From CAYFVR01 sp046541515 (lineage in GTDB: Bacteria; Desulfobacterota; Desulfobacteria; Desulfobacterales; Desulfococcaceae), in the NCBI GenBank assembly GCA_046541515.1, contig JBKHDD010000022.1, forward strand, positions 1 to 44,630: 44,630 bases of DNA, written 5' to 3'. The notes under the pieces were generated by a model. The model did no database searches. It was not told where the DNA came from and worked only from the letters and a program-made list of their open reading frames with translations. Positions 16,640-25,493 of the stretch are shown one piece after another (positions within the stretch are counted from its first letter, which is position 1; each line of letters starts with the position of its first letter). Both the position numbers and the translations under genes were made by a program.

Positions 16640-17311
16640 TCAGCTCTGTCCCTGTTGCTCGGTCACGGGGTCGATCTTGATTTCCACCCGGCGGTTTTGC
16701 TGGCGGCCCAACGCGGTATCGTTGGTGGCCATCGGTTGATTGGGGCCGTACCCGATGGTCCGGACGCGGCCGGGAGAAACCCCGTTTTGTCGCAGCAAGT
16801 CCGCCACCGATTCCGCCCGGCGTTCCGAAAGTTGCTGGTTGTACTGGGCGTTTCCGGTGGAATCGGTGTGACCTTCCACCAGGACGCGAGTCTGCGGATA
16901 CTGCTGCATGATCCCGGCGATTCGACTGATTTCGTCGTGGAGCCCCGGCTTGACGGTGGCCGAATCGGTGTCGAAGGTCACGTCGCCTTGCAGGGTGATG
17001 GCCAGCAGGTTGCCCTCCCGGCGCACCGCCGCCGCTTCCGTGGCGGCCAGGGCCTGCCGATATTCTTCCTCCTGCCGGTCCATCATCCGGCCCACGCCGG
17101 CGCCGGCCGCCCCGCCGATGGCCGCGCCCGCCGCCGCGCCCGCCAGGGTGCCTTCGGTGTTCCGTCCGATGGCCTGGCCGAGGATGGCCCCAACCGCCGC
17201 GCCGCCGGCCGTGCCGTAGGCCGCGCCTCTTCCGGTTTTGGACTGCGGCGCCGCGCATCCGATGGTCAAGGCCGTCGTTACCGCGAGAGCCACGCCGATT
17301 TTGGTTTTCAT
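16640..17311 (-). CDS. OmpA-family lipoprotein with glycine-zipper segment
   Basis: 223 residues. The lipobox LTIGC puts the lipidated Cys at residue 19. Residues about 28-75 are a Gly/Ala-rich glycine zipper (GGAAVGAILGQAIGR and AGAAAGAAIGGAAGAGVG), which inserts into or associates with membranes. From about 100 to the end is an OmpA/MotB peptidoglycan-binding domain: TFDTDSATVKP, VEGHTDSTGNAQYNQQLSERRA, and the closing QQNRRVEIKI. It therefore bridges membrane and cell wall, as YiaD/Pal-like proteins do. ATG 17311 follows GGAGG. It stands alone between its own promoter and terminator. Confidence 0.9.
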   Translation of the reverse strand: MKTKIGVALAVTTALTIGCAAPQSKTGRGAAYGTAGGAAVGAILGQAIGRNTEGTLAGAAAGAAIGGAAGAGVGRMMDRQEEEYRQALAATEAAAVRREGNLLAITLQGDVTFDTDSATVKPGLHDEISRIAGIMQQYPQTRVLVEGHTDSTGNAQYNQQLSERRAESVADLLRQNGVSPGRVRTIGYGPNQPMATNDTALGRQQNRRVEIKIDPVTEQQGQS

Positions 17312-17352
17312 GATCCTGCCTCCGATGGGTTTTTGGTAAAATTGACCTTGAA

Positions 17353-17381
17353 AAGTTAATGTTTTTCCGGGGCGCTGTCAA
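17353..17381 (-). promoter_or_regulatory. Promoter of the OmpA-like gene
   Basis: On the minus strand a perfect TTGACA (17381-17376) is followed after 17 bases by TAACTT (17358-17353). The start codon is about 42 bases further on. The -35 is exact; the -10 is weak. Confidence 0.45.
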
Positions 17382-17414
17382 AGGCGTTTCCACCTCAAAC
17401 CTGCCCAAGCGCTC

Positions 17415-18119
17415 TCAATTTTCCGTTTTGCCTTTCCGGGAACCGTCCCCCTCCTCGGTCATCTCCTTCATCTCTCGGCCGTAGCGCTCCCGAACCCATT
17501 TTATCAGCCCGAACGCGCCGCCCAGCAAAGCCAGGGCCAACAGGAATATCCAGAGATTCATGTCGGCGGCGGACCGGCCCAGCACCACGAAGCCGGCGCC
17601 GTACGCCCCTTGCAGAGCCCAGTTCATCCAAAGGCAGTGCCGGAACGGCGCCCCCGCCAAGGGCAGCGCGAAATTTTTCACCGCGTAAGGGGCGCCCGGG
17701 ATGGCCAGCCAAATGAAAGAAAACAAGGCCGCGCGGTTCTCCGGAATTTGAGGCACACGGTAGCCAAATCGCTCAAAAATTTGACGGAGTTGCCGGTTTA
17801 GCAGGTTGGCTATGCCGTAGGATACCAAAATTTGAAAAGGCATCAGGGCCATCAGTAGGGCCAGACCGCCGACCGCTCCGAATTTGATTCCGGCCAGGAT
17901 GAGAAATGGGCTGAAAGGCGCGCCGAAAATGGGCAATATCGCAATCAAAACCAGAAAGAGCCAATTGGGCATGTCCTCGTCCAGGTACTGAACGGAGCGG
18001 GACAGCAAATCGAAACGAAAAATCAGGTATATGGCAACGGCCACCAGCACCAGCAGACCGATTCCGGCCAGGATCAGCGGTCCCTTGTTCCGGGAGGCGG
18101 GGCGGACATCCTCGGTCAT
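17415..18119 (-). CDS. TVP38/TMEM64-family (DedA-like) membrane protein
   Basis: 234 residues with about five hydrophobic spans. The VTT/DedA-type re-entrant region is recognisable in FGAPFSPFLILAGIKFGAVGG and the later IWLAIPGAPYAVKNF. The C-terminus is charged and cytoplasmic (KEMTEEGDGSRKGKTEN). Family members are integral membrane proteins linked to lipid scrambling or membrane homeostasis; the exact role here is unknown. The ATG overlaps the pyk stop by four bases (ATGA), which indicates translation coupled to pyruvate kinase, although no functional link is obvious. Confidence 0.8.
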   Translation of the reverse strand: MTEDVRPASRNKGPLILAGIGLLVLVAVAIYLIFRFDLLSRSVQYLDEDMPNWLFLVLIAILPIFGAPFSPFLILAGIKFGAVGGLALLMALMPFQILVSYGIANLLNRQLRQIFERFGYRVPQIPENRAALFSFIWLAIPGAPYAVKNFALPLAGAPFRHCLWMNWALQGAYGAGFVVLGRSAADMNLWIFLLALALLGGAFGLIKWVRERYGREMKEMTEEGDGSRKGKTEN

Positions 18120-19519
18120 AGCTCTTTTACGCGCAGCATGTTGGTGGTGCCGGCGGCCCAGACGGGGTGGCCGGTGGTGAGCACCACCAGGTCGCCCCGA
18201 TTGACGTTCCCGGTGCCGATGGCCGATATGGCCGCCTTTTCCAGCCGCTCGTCGGTGTTGCGGGTTTCCTCCACGTAGCTGGGTATGCAGCCCCAATACA
18301 GCGCCAGCCGGCGAATGGTTTTGCGTTCCGGGGAAAGGGCGATGAGGGTGGGGCGGGGACGAAACCGGGAAATCTGGGTGGCCGTGAAGCCGGAGCGGGT
18401 GGTGGCCACGATGGCCTTGGCGTTGAGATGGTCCGCCAGGGCGCAGGAGGCGTGGGCCACCGATTCCGACACGTTGGTTCCCATGGGCAGGGCCAGGTAG
18501 CGGGCGTGGGGAAAGTGCTCCTCCGCGTTTTCGATGATGCGGACCATGAAGCGAACCGCCTCCACCGGGAAATGGCCGCTGGCGGTCTCTTCCGACAGCA
18601 TGACGGCGTCCGCGCCGTCGAGCACCGCGTTGGCCACGTCGGTGGCCTCGGCCCGGGTGGGGCGGGGGGCGCTGACCATGGAGCGCAGCATTTGGGTGGC
18701 GATGATTACCGGTCGTCCCATGGCGTTGGCGGTTTCCACCAGCATTTTCTGGATGGCCGGCACCTGTTCCAGCGGAATTTCCACGCCCAAGTCGCCCCGG
18801 GCCACCATGACGCCGTCCGAGGCCGATAAAATTTCCTCGACGTGTTCCAGCGCCTCGTGCTTTTCAATTTTGGCGATCACCGGGATGTCCTTCCCGGCCG
18901 TCCGGATCATCTCCTTCAAATCCAGGATGTCCTCTGGACGCCGGACGAAGGAGAGGGCCACGTAGTCCACGTCGTTTTCCAGCCCGAACTGGAGATCTTC
19001 CCGGTCCTTTTCCGTGATGGCGGCCACGGAGACGGTGCCGCTGGGCAGGTTGATGCCCTTGTGGGAGGTCAGGTCTCCGCCGATGATGACCTCCGAGATG
19101 ATGTCGGTGTCGCTGGTGTCCCGCACCACCAGCTCCATCAGGCCGTCGGCCAACAAAATCCGCTCCCCGGCTTTCACGTCCCGGGCCAGCTCCGGGTAGG
19201 AGACCATGACGCCTTCGGAGGAGCCCTCGATATCCCGGGTGGTCAGAATGAATTTTTGCCCCGGTTCCAGCCGGATGCCCGGTTCCGGAATGGCTCCGAC
19301 CCGGATTTTGGGTCCCCGAAGGTCCTGGAGGATGGCCACGGGCCGATCCAGCTCCTCGGAGAGGGCGCGGATGAGACGAACCTTTTCCCGGTGCTCCTCG
19401 TAGGTGCCGTGGGAAAAATTGAGGCGCGCCACGTCCATCCCGCTTTCGATCAGCGCTTTCAGCACCTCCCGGGACCCGCTGGCCGGGCCGATGGTGCAGA
19501 CGATTTTGGTTTTTTTCAT
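18116..19519 (-). CDS. pyk: Pyruvate kinase
   Basis: 467 residues, normal for the enzyme that makes pyruvate and ATP from phosphoenolpyruvate and ADP. It starts MKKTKIVCTIGPAS. Active-site motifs: ARLNFSHG, LQDLRGPKIR, the IAKIEKHEAL region with catalytic Lys, MVARGDLGVEIP, and PTRAEATDVANAVLDGAD. The C-terminal allosteric domain is present (ATTRSGFTATQISRFRP, GDLVVLTTGHPVW). The start at 19519 follows AAGGGAG; an in-frame extension of 14 residues is unnecessary. Followed directly by the TVP38-like gene. Confidence 0.97.
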   Translation of the reverse strand: MKKTKIVCTIGPASGSREVLKALIESGMDVARLNFSHGTYEEHREKVRLIRALSEELDRPVAILQDLRGPKIRVGAIPEPGIRLEPGQKFILTTRDIEGSSEGVMVSYPELARDVKAGERILLADGLMELVVRDTSDTDIISEVIIGGDLTSHKGINLPSGTVSVAAITEKDREDLQFGLENDVDYVALSFVRRPEDILDLKEMIRTAGKDIPVIAKIEKHEALEHVEEILSASDGVMVARGDLGVEIPLEQVPAIQKMLVETANAMGRPVIIATQMLRSMVSAPRPTRAEATDVANAVLDGADAVMLSEETASGHFPVEAVRFMVRIIENAEEHFPHARYLALPMGTNVSESVAHASCALADHLNAKAIVATTRSGFTATQISRFRPRPTLIALSPERKTIRRLALYWGCIPSYVEETRNTDERLEKAAISAIGTGNVNRGDLVVLTTGHPVWAAGTTNMLRVKEL

Positions 19520-19566
19520 GACGACTCCCTTTCTCGCGGGCGGACGATTCGCGGGTTGCAATTGGG

Positions 19567-19591
19567 AAAAAAACAGCTTCGTCCGCGAAAC
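19567..19591 (-). terminator. Terminator after holA
   Basis: On the minus strand GTTTCG (19591-19586) pairs with CGAAGC (19581-19576) around CGGA, and a run of seven T follows. It would end the ileS-maoC-lspA-holA transcript before pyk. Confidence 0.5.
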
Positions 19592-19639
19592 CGGATGGTA
19601 GACGTTATGAGATAATGAAATGGAAGCGATGGGAAATGT

Positions 19640-21100
19640 TCAGGCTCGACGGCGAAGCGCGGGGGCTTTTTCCGCCGGTCGGCAGATGGCCAGAATGGCC
19701 CGTTCCAGCACCAGCCGGGGGTTCTTGCCGGAAGACTTGAGCAGATGGTCCGCTTCGGCCAGCCGGCCCATGGCGTCGGCGAGTTCCGCCGGTCGGAACC
19801 GGTCCGCCTTGCGAAACAATTGGTATAAAGGGTAGGGGTTCCGGCTGGATTTGGCAAGCAGAAGGTCGGAGGCGGGGGCTTTGCGGCGGCGATCGCTCTC
19901 CGGATCGGCCAGGGCCGCGTCCCACTGGGACAGCGTTTCGGAAAGGCGCTCTTCCCCCGCCTTCAACGCGGGCAGGGTCTGCCGCTGAAAGGCCGGGTAG
20001 GGCATTCCCTTCCGCCAGGCGGTTCGACCCTCGGGTCCATCCGCGAAGGCTCGGACCAGCACCAGCTTTCGAAACTGGTTTACCAGGGCGGCCAGAATTT
20101 GCAGGGGAACCAGGCCGTCCCGGAGCAGCCCGTCCAGTAGCCGAAGGGAAGCGGCCGCGTCCCGATCGGTCACCGCGTTGGTGAGTTGGTAAATCGGATC
20201 GCGGCGGGTTTTTCGAAGAACCGCGTCCACGTCCTCCCGGGCGATCCGGTCCCGGTCGCCGACGAACTGAACCAATTTTTCCAGATTTCCGGAGAACGTG
20301 CGCGGGTCGAATCCGGTCAGCTCCATCGCGGCGGCCAGCGCCGGCGGGTCGATCCGTTTGCCGGCCTCGTCCAGAATTTCTCGGGCCAGCTCCCGCAACA
20401 GCTGGTCCCGGGCGTCCCGGTCCGCCTTTCGCCCACCCTTGGGCGCCGAGGCGTCCACCACCAGCCCGCGATCCCGGATGGCTTTGTAGAGCGACCGGGA
20501 CCGGTCCACGGTTTCGGCGGTGATCAGAATCCGGTTCCCCGGTGGAAATCCGCGTTTCACCGCCTGTTCCAGATCGGACGCCGCGTCTTTGGCGTCCGAG
20601 GGGACCACGCCGTTTTCCCGGCACCAGGTCAGAAGCGGGTCCAGCCATTCCCCGGCGGCGGGGTCCAGCTTCAACCGGTCGAACCGGTCCTCCCCGGCGA
20701 TATCCTCCAGCCGAAGCCCTTTCAAACCCAGATAGTCGGCGAAGGGACGGGCCGCCTTTTTCAGCTCGCCGCCCTCGGCCGTTTGGCGGGCCTTTTCCAG
20801 CAGGGTTCCGGCGTTCTTTCCGGAAAGGAAAACGCGGGTGTCCCGCAGCGCCACGATTTTGGCGGAAGAAAACAGGGAAAAGGTGGCGGCCTGTTCGATG
20901 GCGGCCTGAATCTGATCGCCGTCCACCGGAGAGAGGGTCAAATCCCGGTCCGCCGGGTTGGGCAGCAGATATTCCACAACGGCGGCGTAGGCGGTTTTTA
21001 CCAGCATCTCTTCCCCGTGGATCAGGCAGACCGGGGGGAAATCCGCCGGCTTGCCCTTGGGGAGGGTTTCGGCCAGGGCGGAATAGGGGATTTCGGGCAT
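19640..21100 (-). CDS. holA: DNA polymerase III subunit delta
   Basis: 486 residues. Delta opens the beta clamp as part of the clamp loader. Typical elements: YLIHGEE-like opening (PVCLIHGEEMLVKTA, about 23-37), the RILITAETVDRSRSLYKAI strand, TGFDPRTFSGNLEKLVQFVG, and the C-terminal helical collar domain (LLRDGLVPLQILAALVNQFRKL). It is about 140 residues longer than E. coli HolA. The extra length lies mainly between about 110 and 190, an acidic/basic insert with KKAARPFADYLG, and is presumably a lineage feature. Ten bases separate it from lspA upstream. Confidence 0.88.
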   Translation of the reverse strand: MPEIPYSALAETLPKGKPADFPPVCLIHGEEMLVKTAYAAVVEYLLPNPADRDLTLSPVDGDQIQAAIEQAATFSLFSSAKIVALRDTRVFLSGKNAGTLLEKARQTAEGGELKKAARPFADYLGLKGLRLEDIAGEDRFDRLKLDPAAGEWLDPLLTWCRENGVVPSDAKDAASDLEQAVKRGFPPGNRILITAETVDRSRSLYKAIRDRGLVVDASAPKGGRKADRDARDQLLRELAREILDEAGKRIDPPALAAAMELTGFDPRTFSGNLEKLVQFVGDRDRIAREDVDAVLRKTRRDPIYQLTNAVTDRDAAASLRLLDGLLRDGLVPLQILAALVNQFRKLVLVRAFADGPEGRTAWRKGMPYPAFQRQTLPALKAGEERLSETLSQWDAALADPESDRRRKAPASDLLLAKSSRNPYPLYQLFRKADRFRPAELADAMGRLAEADHLLKSSGKNPRLVLERAILAICRPAEKAPALRRRA

Positions 21101-21110
21101 GGGACCCCGG

Positions 21111-21650
21111 CTATTCCGGCATCCGGTTGAAGAGGATGTGGACGGCGAAGATGGTGACGCCGACGGTGATGGCGCTGTCGGCCACGTTGAAGGAGGGCCA
21201 GTGGTATCGGCCGACGTAGAAGTCCAGAAAATCGACCACTCTCACGTCGAACCGGACGCGGTCGATGAGGTTGCCGATGGCGCCGCCAAAAATCAGCGCC
21301 AGCCCAAAGGAGAGCCAGCGATAACGCAGCGGCACCTGGTGATAGAGGTAGAGCACGAAGACCACCGCCACCGAGGAGAGCAGCAGAAAGACGATCTTCC
21401 GCAGGAGAATCGACCCCCCGGCGAAAAAGCCGAAGGCGCCGCCGGGATTCTGGATGTGGGTGATGTTGAAAAAGCCGGGAATCACCGGGATGGTTTCGTA
21501 CAGCGGCACCCGGGCGAGGATGATGGCCTTGGTGATCTGGTCGAGGATCACCACCGCGGCGGCCACGATCAGGAGCCTTCCGAATTTGGCCGCGGGCCGG
21601 TCCTTGGGGAGATTTCCATCGGCGTCGCTGGGCATTTCCACGGTTTCCAT
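21111..21650 (-). CDS. lspA: Lipoprotein signal peptidase (signal peptidase II)
   Basis: 179 residues from ATG 21650. This inner-membrane aspartyl protease cleaves prolipoproteins after lipidation. Four TM segments are visible. Conserved blocks: VVILDQITKA, THIQNPGGAFGFF, GGAIGNLIDRVRF, VVDFLDFYVG and FNVADSAI; the Asp in NLID and the one in FNVAD form the catalytic pair. Even from this start the cytoplasmic N-terminus is long (about 25 residues). A TTG at 21776 after GGAGGG would add 42 more residues and cannot be excluded. It follows the MaoC gene by 195 bases, and ileS-lspA linkage is common in bacteria. Confidence 0.93.
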   Translation of the reverse strand: METVEMPSDADGNLPKDRPAAKFGRLLIVAAAVVILDQITKAIILARVPLYETIPVIPGFFNITHIQNPGGAFGFFAGGSILLRKIVFLLLSSVAVVFVLYLYHQVPLRYRWLSFGLALIFGGAIGNLIDRVRFDVRVVDFLDFYVGRYHWPSFNVADSAITVGVTIFAVHILFNRMPE

Positions 21651-21845
21651 CTTGTTCCCAATTTCGGAGATCGGTTTCCGGATTTCCCGGGCGTCCTTGT
21701 GGCGGGACGGGTTTTTGGCAACGGGTCCGGAGAAATTCGGGACCGCCGGGCGGCTCACCAATCGCTCACGAGCCAAGACCCTCCGGGACGAAACCGGTGC
21801 CCGGCAAGGACGCGGCGGACGGGTCGCGGCCGGCGCCGTCCGGCC

Positions 21846-22328
21846 CTATCGGGCGCCCGCAAGTCCATTGGTCGGATCGCCCTCGGAGAGCATTTGGCGC
21901 AGAACGTCGCGCTCCCGGCGGCCGGGCGCGAGCCCTCGAATTTCCCCTTCCACCACGGTGATTCCGCCCGCTTTGGTCATGACAACCGACGCGGCGGCGC
22001 GACCGTTTTCGTCCATTTCCGTGATGACCCAGCGGCAGGTGATCCTTTCGCCCACGTAAACGGGACCCCTGAACCGGAAGCTCATTCCGGAGGCCAGCCA
22101 TCCGATCTGCCCGCCAATCTCGGTGGCCAGGCTTGCGGTGAGCAGTCCATGGCAAATCGGCCCCGAGAAATGGCGGGCTTCGGCGAAACGCCCGTCAAAA
22201 TGGACGGGATTGTAGTCCAGGGATATTTCGGCGAACCGCGAGACGTCTTCTTCCGTAAAGGTTCGCGCGGTCTGGAAAGCGTCTCCGATGCGAAGGCCCT
22301 CTGCGGCCCGTTCCCGGATTTCCGTCAT
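21846..22328 (-). CDS. MaoC-like (R)-specific enoyl-CoA hydratase
   Basis: 160 residues, single hotdog fold. The hydratase signature is present: SLDYNPVHFD with catalytic Asp and His, then ARHFSGPICHGLLTASL. A hydrophobic GMSFRFRGPVYVGERI strand follows, typical of MaoC proteins. Such enzymes hydrate enoyl-CoA or enoyl-ACP to the R-3-hydroxy form, or act as dehydratases. It lies 30 bases after ileS and upstream of lspA, in an otherwise housekeeping cluster. Other acyl-CoA genes lie about 14 kb away, so shared metabolism is only a possibility. Confidence 0.85.
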   Translation of the reverse strand: MTEIRERAAEGLRIGDAFQTARTFTEEDVSRFAEISLDYNPVHFDGRFAEARHFSGPICHGLLTASLATEIGGQIGWLASGMSFRFRGPVYVGERITCRWVITEMDENGRAAASVVMTKAGGITVVEGEIRGLAPGRRERDVLRQMLSEGDPTNGLAGAR

Positions 22329-22358
22329 GCGGATTCGTTTCTCGGTTTTCGATTGAAA

Positions 22359-25157
22359 TTACAACGCGGCCAAATGGCCCCGGCATCGGGCGCAGATGGT
22401 CGGGTGCTCCGCGTCATGGCCCACGGTGGTGTCGTGGACCCAGCAACGGCCGCATTTTTCCCCGGCGGCGTGGGCCACGGCCACGGTCAGGCCGTCCACC
22501 TCGTCGTCGGTGGCGCCGCCCGCCGGCGGCGCGTCCGCCACGGAGACTTCCGAAACGATGAAATAGGTGTGCAAATCCGCCGCGTATCGGTTCAGCAGGT
22601 CGCCCAGTTCTCCGGCGCCGTGGAGGGTGACGGCGGCGTCCAGGGGATGGCCGATGGTCTTGGCGGCCCGGGCCGCTTCCAGCACTCGGGTCACCGCGCC
22701 CCGAACTGAACGCAGCCGCTTCCATCGTTCCGCCAGTTCCGGATCGCGCCAGCCCTCCGGCGCCCCGGGAAGGGCGGCCAGATGGACGCTTTCGGCCCGG
22801 TCCGCCGGCGCCGGCATGTGGGTCCAGATTTCCTCCGCCGTGAAAGGGAGGATGGGCGCCATGATCCGGACCAGGGCGTCCAGGATGTGGAACATGGCCG
22901 TCTGGGCGCTTCGCCGTTCCGGCGACGCCGCCGGGGTGGTGTACAGCCGGTCCTTGAGAATGTCGAGATAGAAGGCCGACAGATCCACCACGCAGTAGTT
23001 GTAGAGCCGGTGGTAGATGACGTGAAATTCGTATTCGTCGTAGGCCCGACGGCACCGGTCCATCAATTGGGCCGCCGTGTGCAAGGCGTACCGGTCGATC
23101 TCGGTCATTTCGTCCGGTTCCGCGGCGTCCTTGGTCGGATCGAAATCGGCCAGGTTGCCCAGGATGAATCGGGCCGTGTTGCGGATGCGCCGGTAGGCGT
23201 CGGAAAGCTGCTTGAGGATGTTGTCGGAGATCCGGACGTCGTCCCGGTAGTCCGAGGCGGATACCCAGAGCCGGAGGATTTCCGCGCCGTACTTGTCGAT
23301 CACCGCCTTGGGGGCCACCACGTTGCCCACCGACTTGGACATCTTCCGGCCGTGCTCGTCCACCACGAAGCCGTGGGTGAGCACCGATTTGTAGGGCGCC
23401 TTGCCCCGGGCGCCCACGGCGGTGAGCAGGGAGCTGTGGAACCAGCCCCGGTGCTGGTCGCTGCCCTCCAGGTACAGATCGGCGGGCCAGGCCAGCTCCG
23501 GACGGGCTTCCAGCACGGCGGCGTGGCTGACCCCGGAGTCGAACCAGACGTCCAGGATGTTGGTTTCCTTCTCAAAGGCGCTTCCCCGGCATTTGGCGCA
23601 ACGGGTCCCTTCCGGCAGCAGCTCCTCGGCCGACCGCTCGAACCAGGCGTCCGCGCCCTCGGCGGAAAACCGTTCGAACACCCGGTCCACGATGGCCTCG
23701 TTGATGACCAGCTCTCCGCAGTCGGCGCAGTAGAAGACGGTGATGGGCACGCCCCAGGCCCGCTGCCGGGACACGCACCAGTCGGGACGGTTTTCGATCA
23801 TGCCGTAAATCCGCTCCCGGCCCCAATGGGGAATCCATTTCACCTGGTCGATTTCCTTCAGGGATTGCTTTCGAAGTCCCGTGTTGTCCATGGAGATGAA
23901 CCACTGGGGAGTGGCCCGGAAGATGACCGGTTTTTTGCAGCGCCAGCAATGGGGATAGCTGTGCCGGATGTGTTCCTCCGCCAGCAGCGCCCCGGCCTCC
24001 CGAAGCTTGGCGGTGATTTCCGGGTTGGCCTTGAAGACGAACTGGCCGGCGAAAAATTCCACGTCGTCGGTGAACTTGCCGCCGTCGTCCACGGGCGAGT
24101 AGGCGTCCAGCCCGTAGGCCAGCCCCACCTCGTGGTCCTCCCGGCCGTGGCCGGGGGCGGTGTGGACGCATCCGGTGCCCGCCTCCAAAGTCACATGATC
24201 GCCCAAGACCAGCAGGGATTCCCGGTCGTAGAAAGGATGACGGGCCCGTTTTTTCTCCATGGCCGCCGGGGGAATTTCCGCAAGCACCGCATAATCGGAG
24301 TGACCGAACCGAGCCATGCAGTCGGCCATCAGCTCCCGGGCCAGGATGAACACCTGGCCGCCGGCCTCCGCGGCCACGTATTCGAATTCCGGGTGCAGGG
24401 CGATGGCCAGGTTGGCGGGGAGGGTCCAGGGCGTGGTGGTCCAGATGACCGCGGAAACGTCCTTCCCGGCCAGCTCCGGGGCCACGTCGCCCAGGTCGTC
24501 CATCATGGGAAAGGCCACGTAGATGGACGGAGAGTCTTCGTCGCCGTATTCGATTTCCGCCTCGGCCAGGGCCGTGCGGCAGGAGTTGCACCAATAGATC
24601 GGCTTTTTTCCGCGAAAGAGAGTGCCTTCCAACGCGAACCGACCGCATTCCCGGGCGATGATCGCCTCGTAGACGTAATTCATGGTCAGATAGGGATTTT
24701 CCCATTCGCCCATGACGCCCAGCCGTTTGAACTCGTCCCGCTGGATGTCGATGAACCGTTCGGCGTAGGCCCGACACATGCGGCGCACCTCGGCCAGGGA
24801 AAGATCTTCCTTGCGCTGTTTCTGTTTGCCCAACTCCTTGTCCACGTTGTGTTCGATGGGCAAGCCGTGGCAGTCCCATCCGGGCACGTAGGGCGCGTCG
24901 AAGCCCGCCATCTGCCGGGAGCGGACGATGATGTCCTTGAGAATTTTGTTCAGCGCGGTGCCGATATGGATGTTCCCGTTGGCGTAGGGGGGCCCGTCGT
25001 GGAGCACAAAACGAGGCCGTCCCGCGGAAGCCTCTCGAATTCTCTCGTAAAGCCGGCTTTCCTCCCAGGACCGAATCTGCTCCGGCTCCCGTTTGGAGAG
25101 ATTGGCTTTCATGGGAAAGGAAGTGGAGGGGAGATTGAGCGTCTTTTTGTAATCCAT
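22359..25157 (-). CDS. ileS: Isoleucyl-tRNA synthetase
   Basis: 932 residues, full length, class I synthetase charging tRNA-Ile. The HIGH-type motif is HIGT (residues 64-67 in YANGNIHIGTALN) and KMSKS is in GRKMSKSVGN. The editing (CP1) domain is recognisable from TTTPWTLPANLAI and GTGCVHTAPGHG. The C-terminal zinc finger is complete (CGRCW and CARC). ATG 25157 follows GAGGACCGA. Upstream in-frame codons would extend it 46 residues without support. First gene of the ileS-maoC-lspA-holA block. Confidence 0.97.
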   Translation of the reverse strand: MDYKKTLNLPSTSFPMKANLSKREPEQIRSWEESRLYERIREASAGRPRFVLHDGPPYANGNIHIGTALNKILKDIIVRSRQMAGFDAPYVPGWDCHGLPIEHNVDKELGKQKQRKEDLSLAEVRRMCRAYAERFIDIQRDEFKRLGVMGEWENPYLTMNYVYEAIIARECGRFALEGTLFRGKKPIYWCNSCRTALAEAEIEYGDEDSPSIYVAFPMMDDLGDVAPELAGKDVSAVIWTTTPWTLPANLAIALHPEFEYVAAEAGGQVFILARELMADCMARFGHSDYAVLAEIPPAAMEKKRARHPFYDRESLLVLGDHVTLEAGTGCVHTAPGHGREDHEVGLAYGLDAYSPVDDGGKFTDDVEFFAGQFVFKANPEITAKLREAGALLAEEHIRHSYPHCWRCKKPVIFRATPQWFISMDNTGLRKQSLKEIDQVKWIPHWGRERIYGMIENRPDWCVSRQRAWGVPITVFYCADCGELVINEAIVDRVFERFSAEGADAWFERSAEELLPEGTRCAKCRGSAFEKETNILDVWFDSGVSHAAVLEARPELAWPADLYLEGSDQHRGWFHSSLLTAVGARGKAPYKSVLTHGFVVDEHGRKMSKSVGNVVAPKAVIDKYGAEILRLWVSASDYRDDVRISDNILKQLSDAYRRIRNTARFILGNLADFDPTKDAAEPDEMTEIDRYALHTAAQLMDRCRRAYDEYEFHVIYHRLYNYCVVDLSAFYLDILKDRLYTTPAASPERRSAQTAMFHILDALVRIMAPILPFTAEEIWTHMPAPADRAESVHLAALPGAPEGWRDPELAERWKRLRSVRGAVTRVLEAARAAKTIGHPLDAAVTLHGAGELGDLLNRYAADLHTYFIVSEVSVADAPPAGGATDDEVDGLTVAVAHAAGEKCGRCWVHDTTVGHDAEHPTICARCRGHLAAL

Positions 25158-25218
25158 TCGGTCCTCGCCGCCATTGGATGGTTGGTAAATTCCAAGGATA
25201 ATTTCGGACAAATCCCAT

Positions 25219-25247
25219 CCTTTAATCGCATTCGGTTCGAGTGTCAA
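25219..25247 (-). promoter_or_regulatory. Candidate promoter of ileS
   Basis: On the minus strand an exact TTGACA (25247-25242) is followed after 17 bases by TAAAGG (25224-25219), a weak -10. The ileS start is about 60 bases downstream. Confidence 0.4.
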
Positions 25248-25362
25248 GGAGATGTTCGGCGCGCCTGGCGGCGGGAAAAAAGAGGGGATTCCCATGGGAG
25301 GGAAAACGCCGGGGGAACCCGGCCGGAGGGCGGTCCGGCATCTCTCCGCGGCGGCGAACCGC

Positions 25363-25390
25363 TTTACAATGGCTGGAAAAAGGTTATGGT
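25363..25390 (+). promoter_or_regulatory. Candidate promoter of the universal stress protein gene
   Basis: TTTACA (25363-25368), 16 bases, TATGGT (25385-25390). Partial matches only. It would leave a leader of about 95 bases. Confidence 0.3.
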
Positions 25391-25493
25391 TGTCAATATT
25401 CCCAAACGGTTTGAGCGAGATTGCACCGGAACACCCGCCGCCGGCGAAGGTCGATCGGCGGCGAACCTGAACCTATCGTGAAAGGGGCGTGCG

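Larger units (their letters stand above)
25158..25493. other. Divergent intergenic region between ileS and the stress-protein gene
   Basis: 336 bases with no credible gene. They hold a candidate promoter for each neighbour (annotated separately). The middle (25290-25360) is very GC-rich with several short complementary G/C tracts, but no specific RNA element was recognised. No T-box features (such as a T-box bulge sequence) were seen before ileS. Confidence 0.5.

Noticed and set aside
25158..25260. T-box leader upstream of ileS
   Set aside because: No T-box sequence, specifier loop or antiterminator arrangement could be found.
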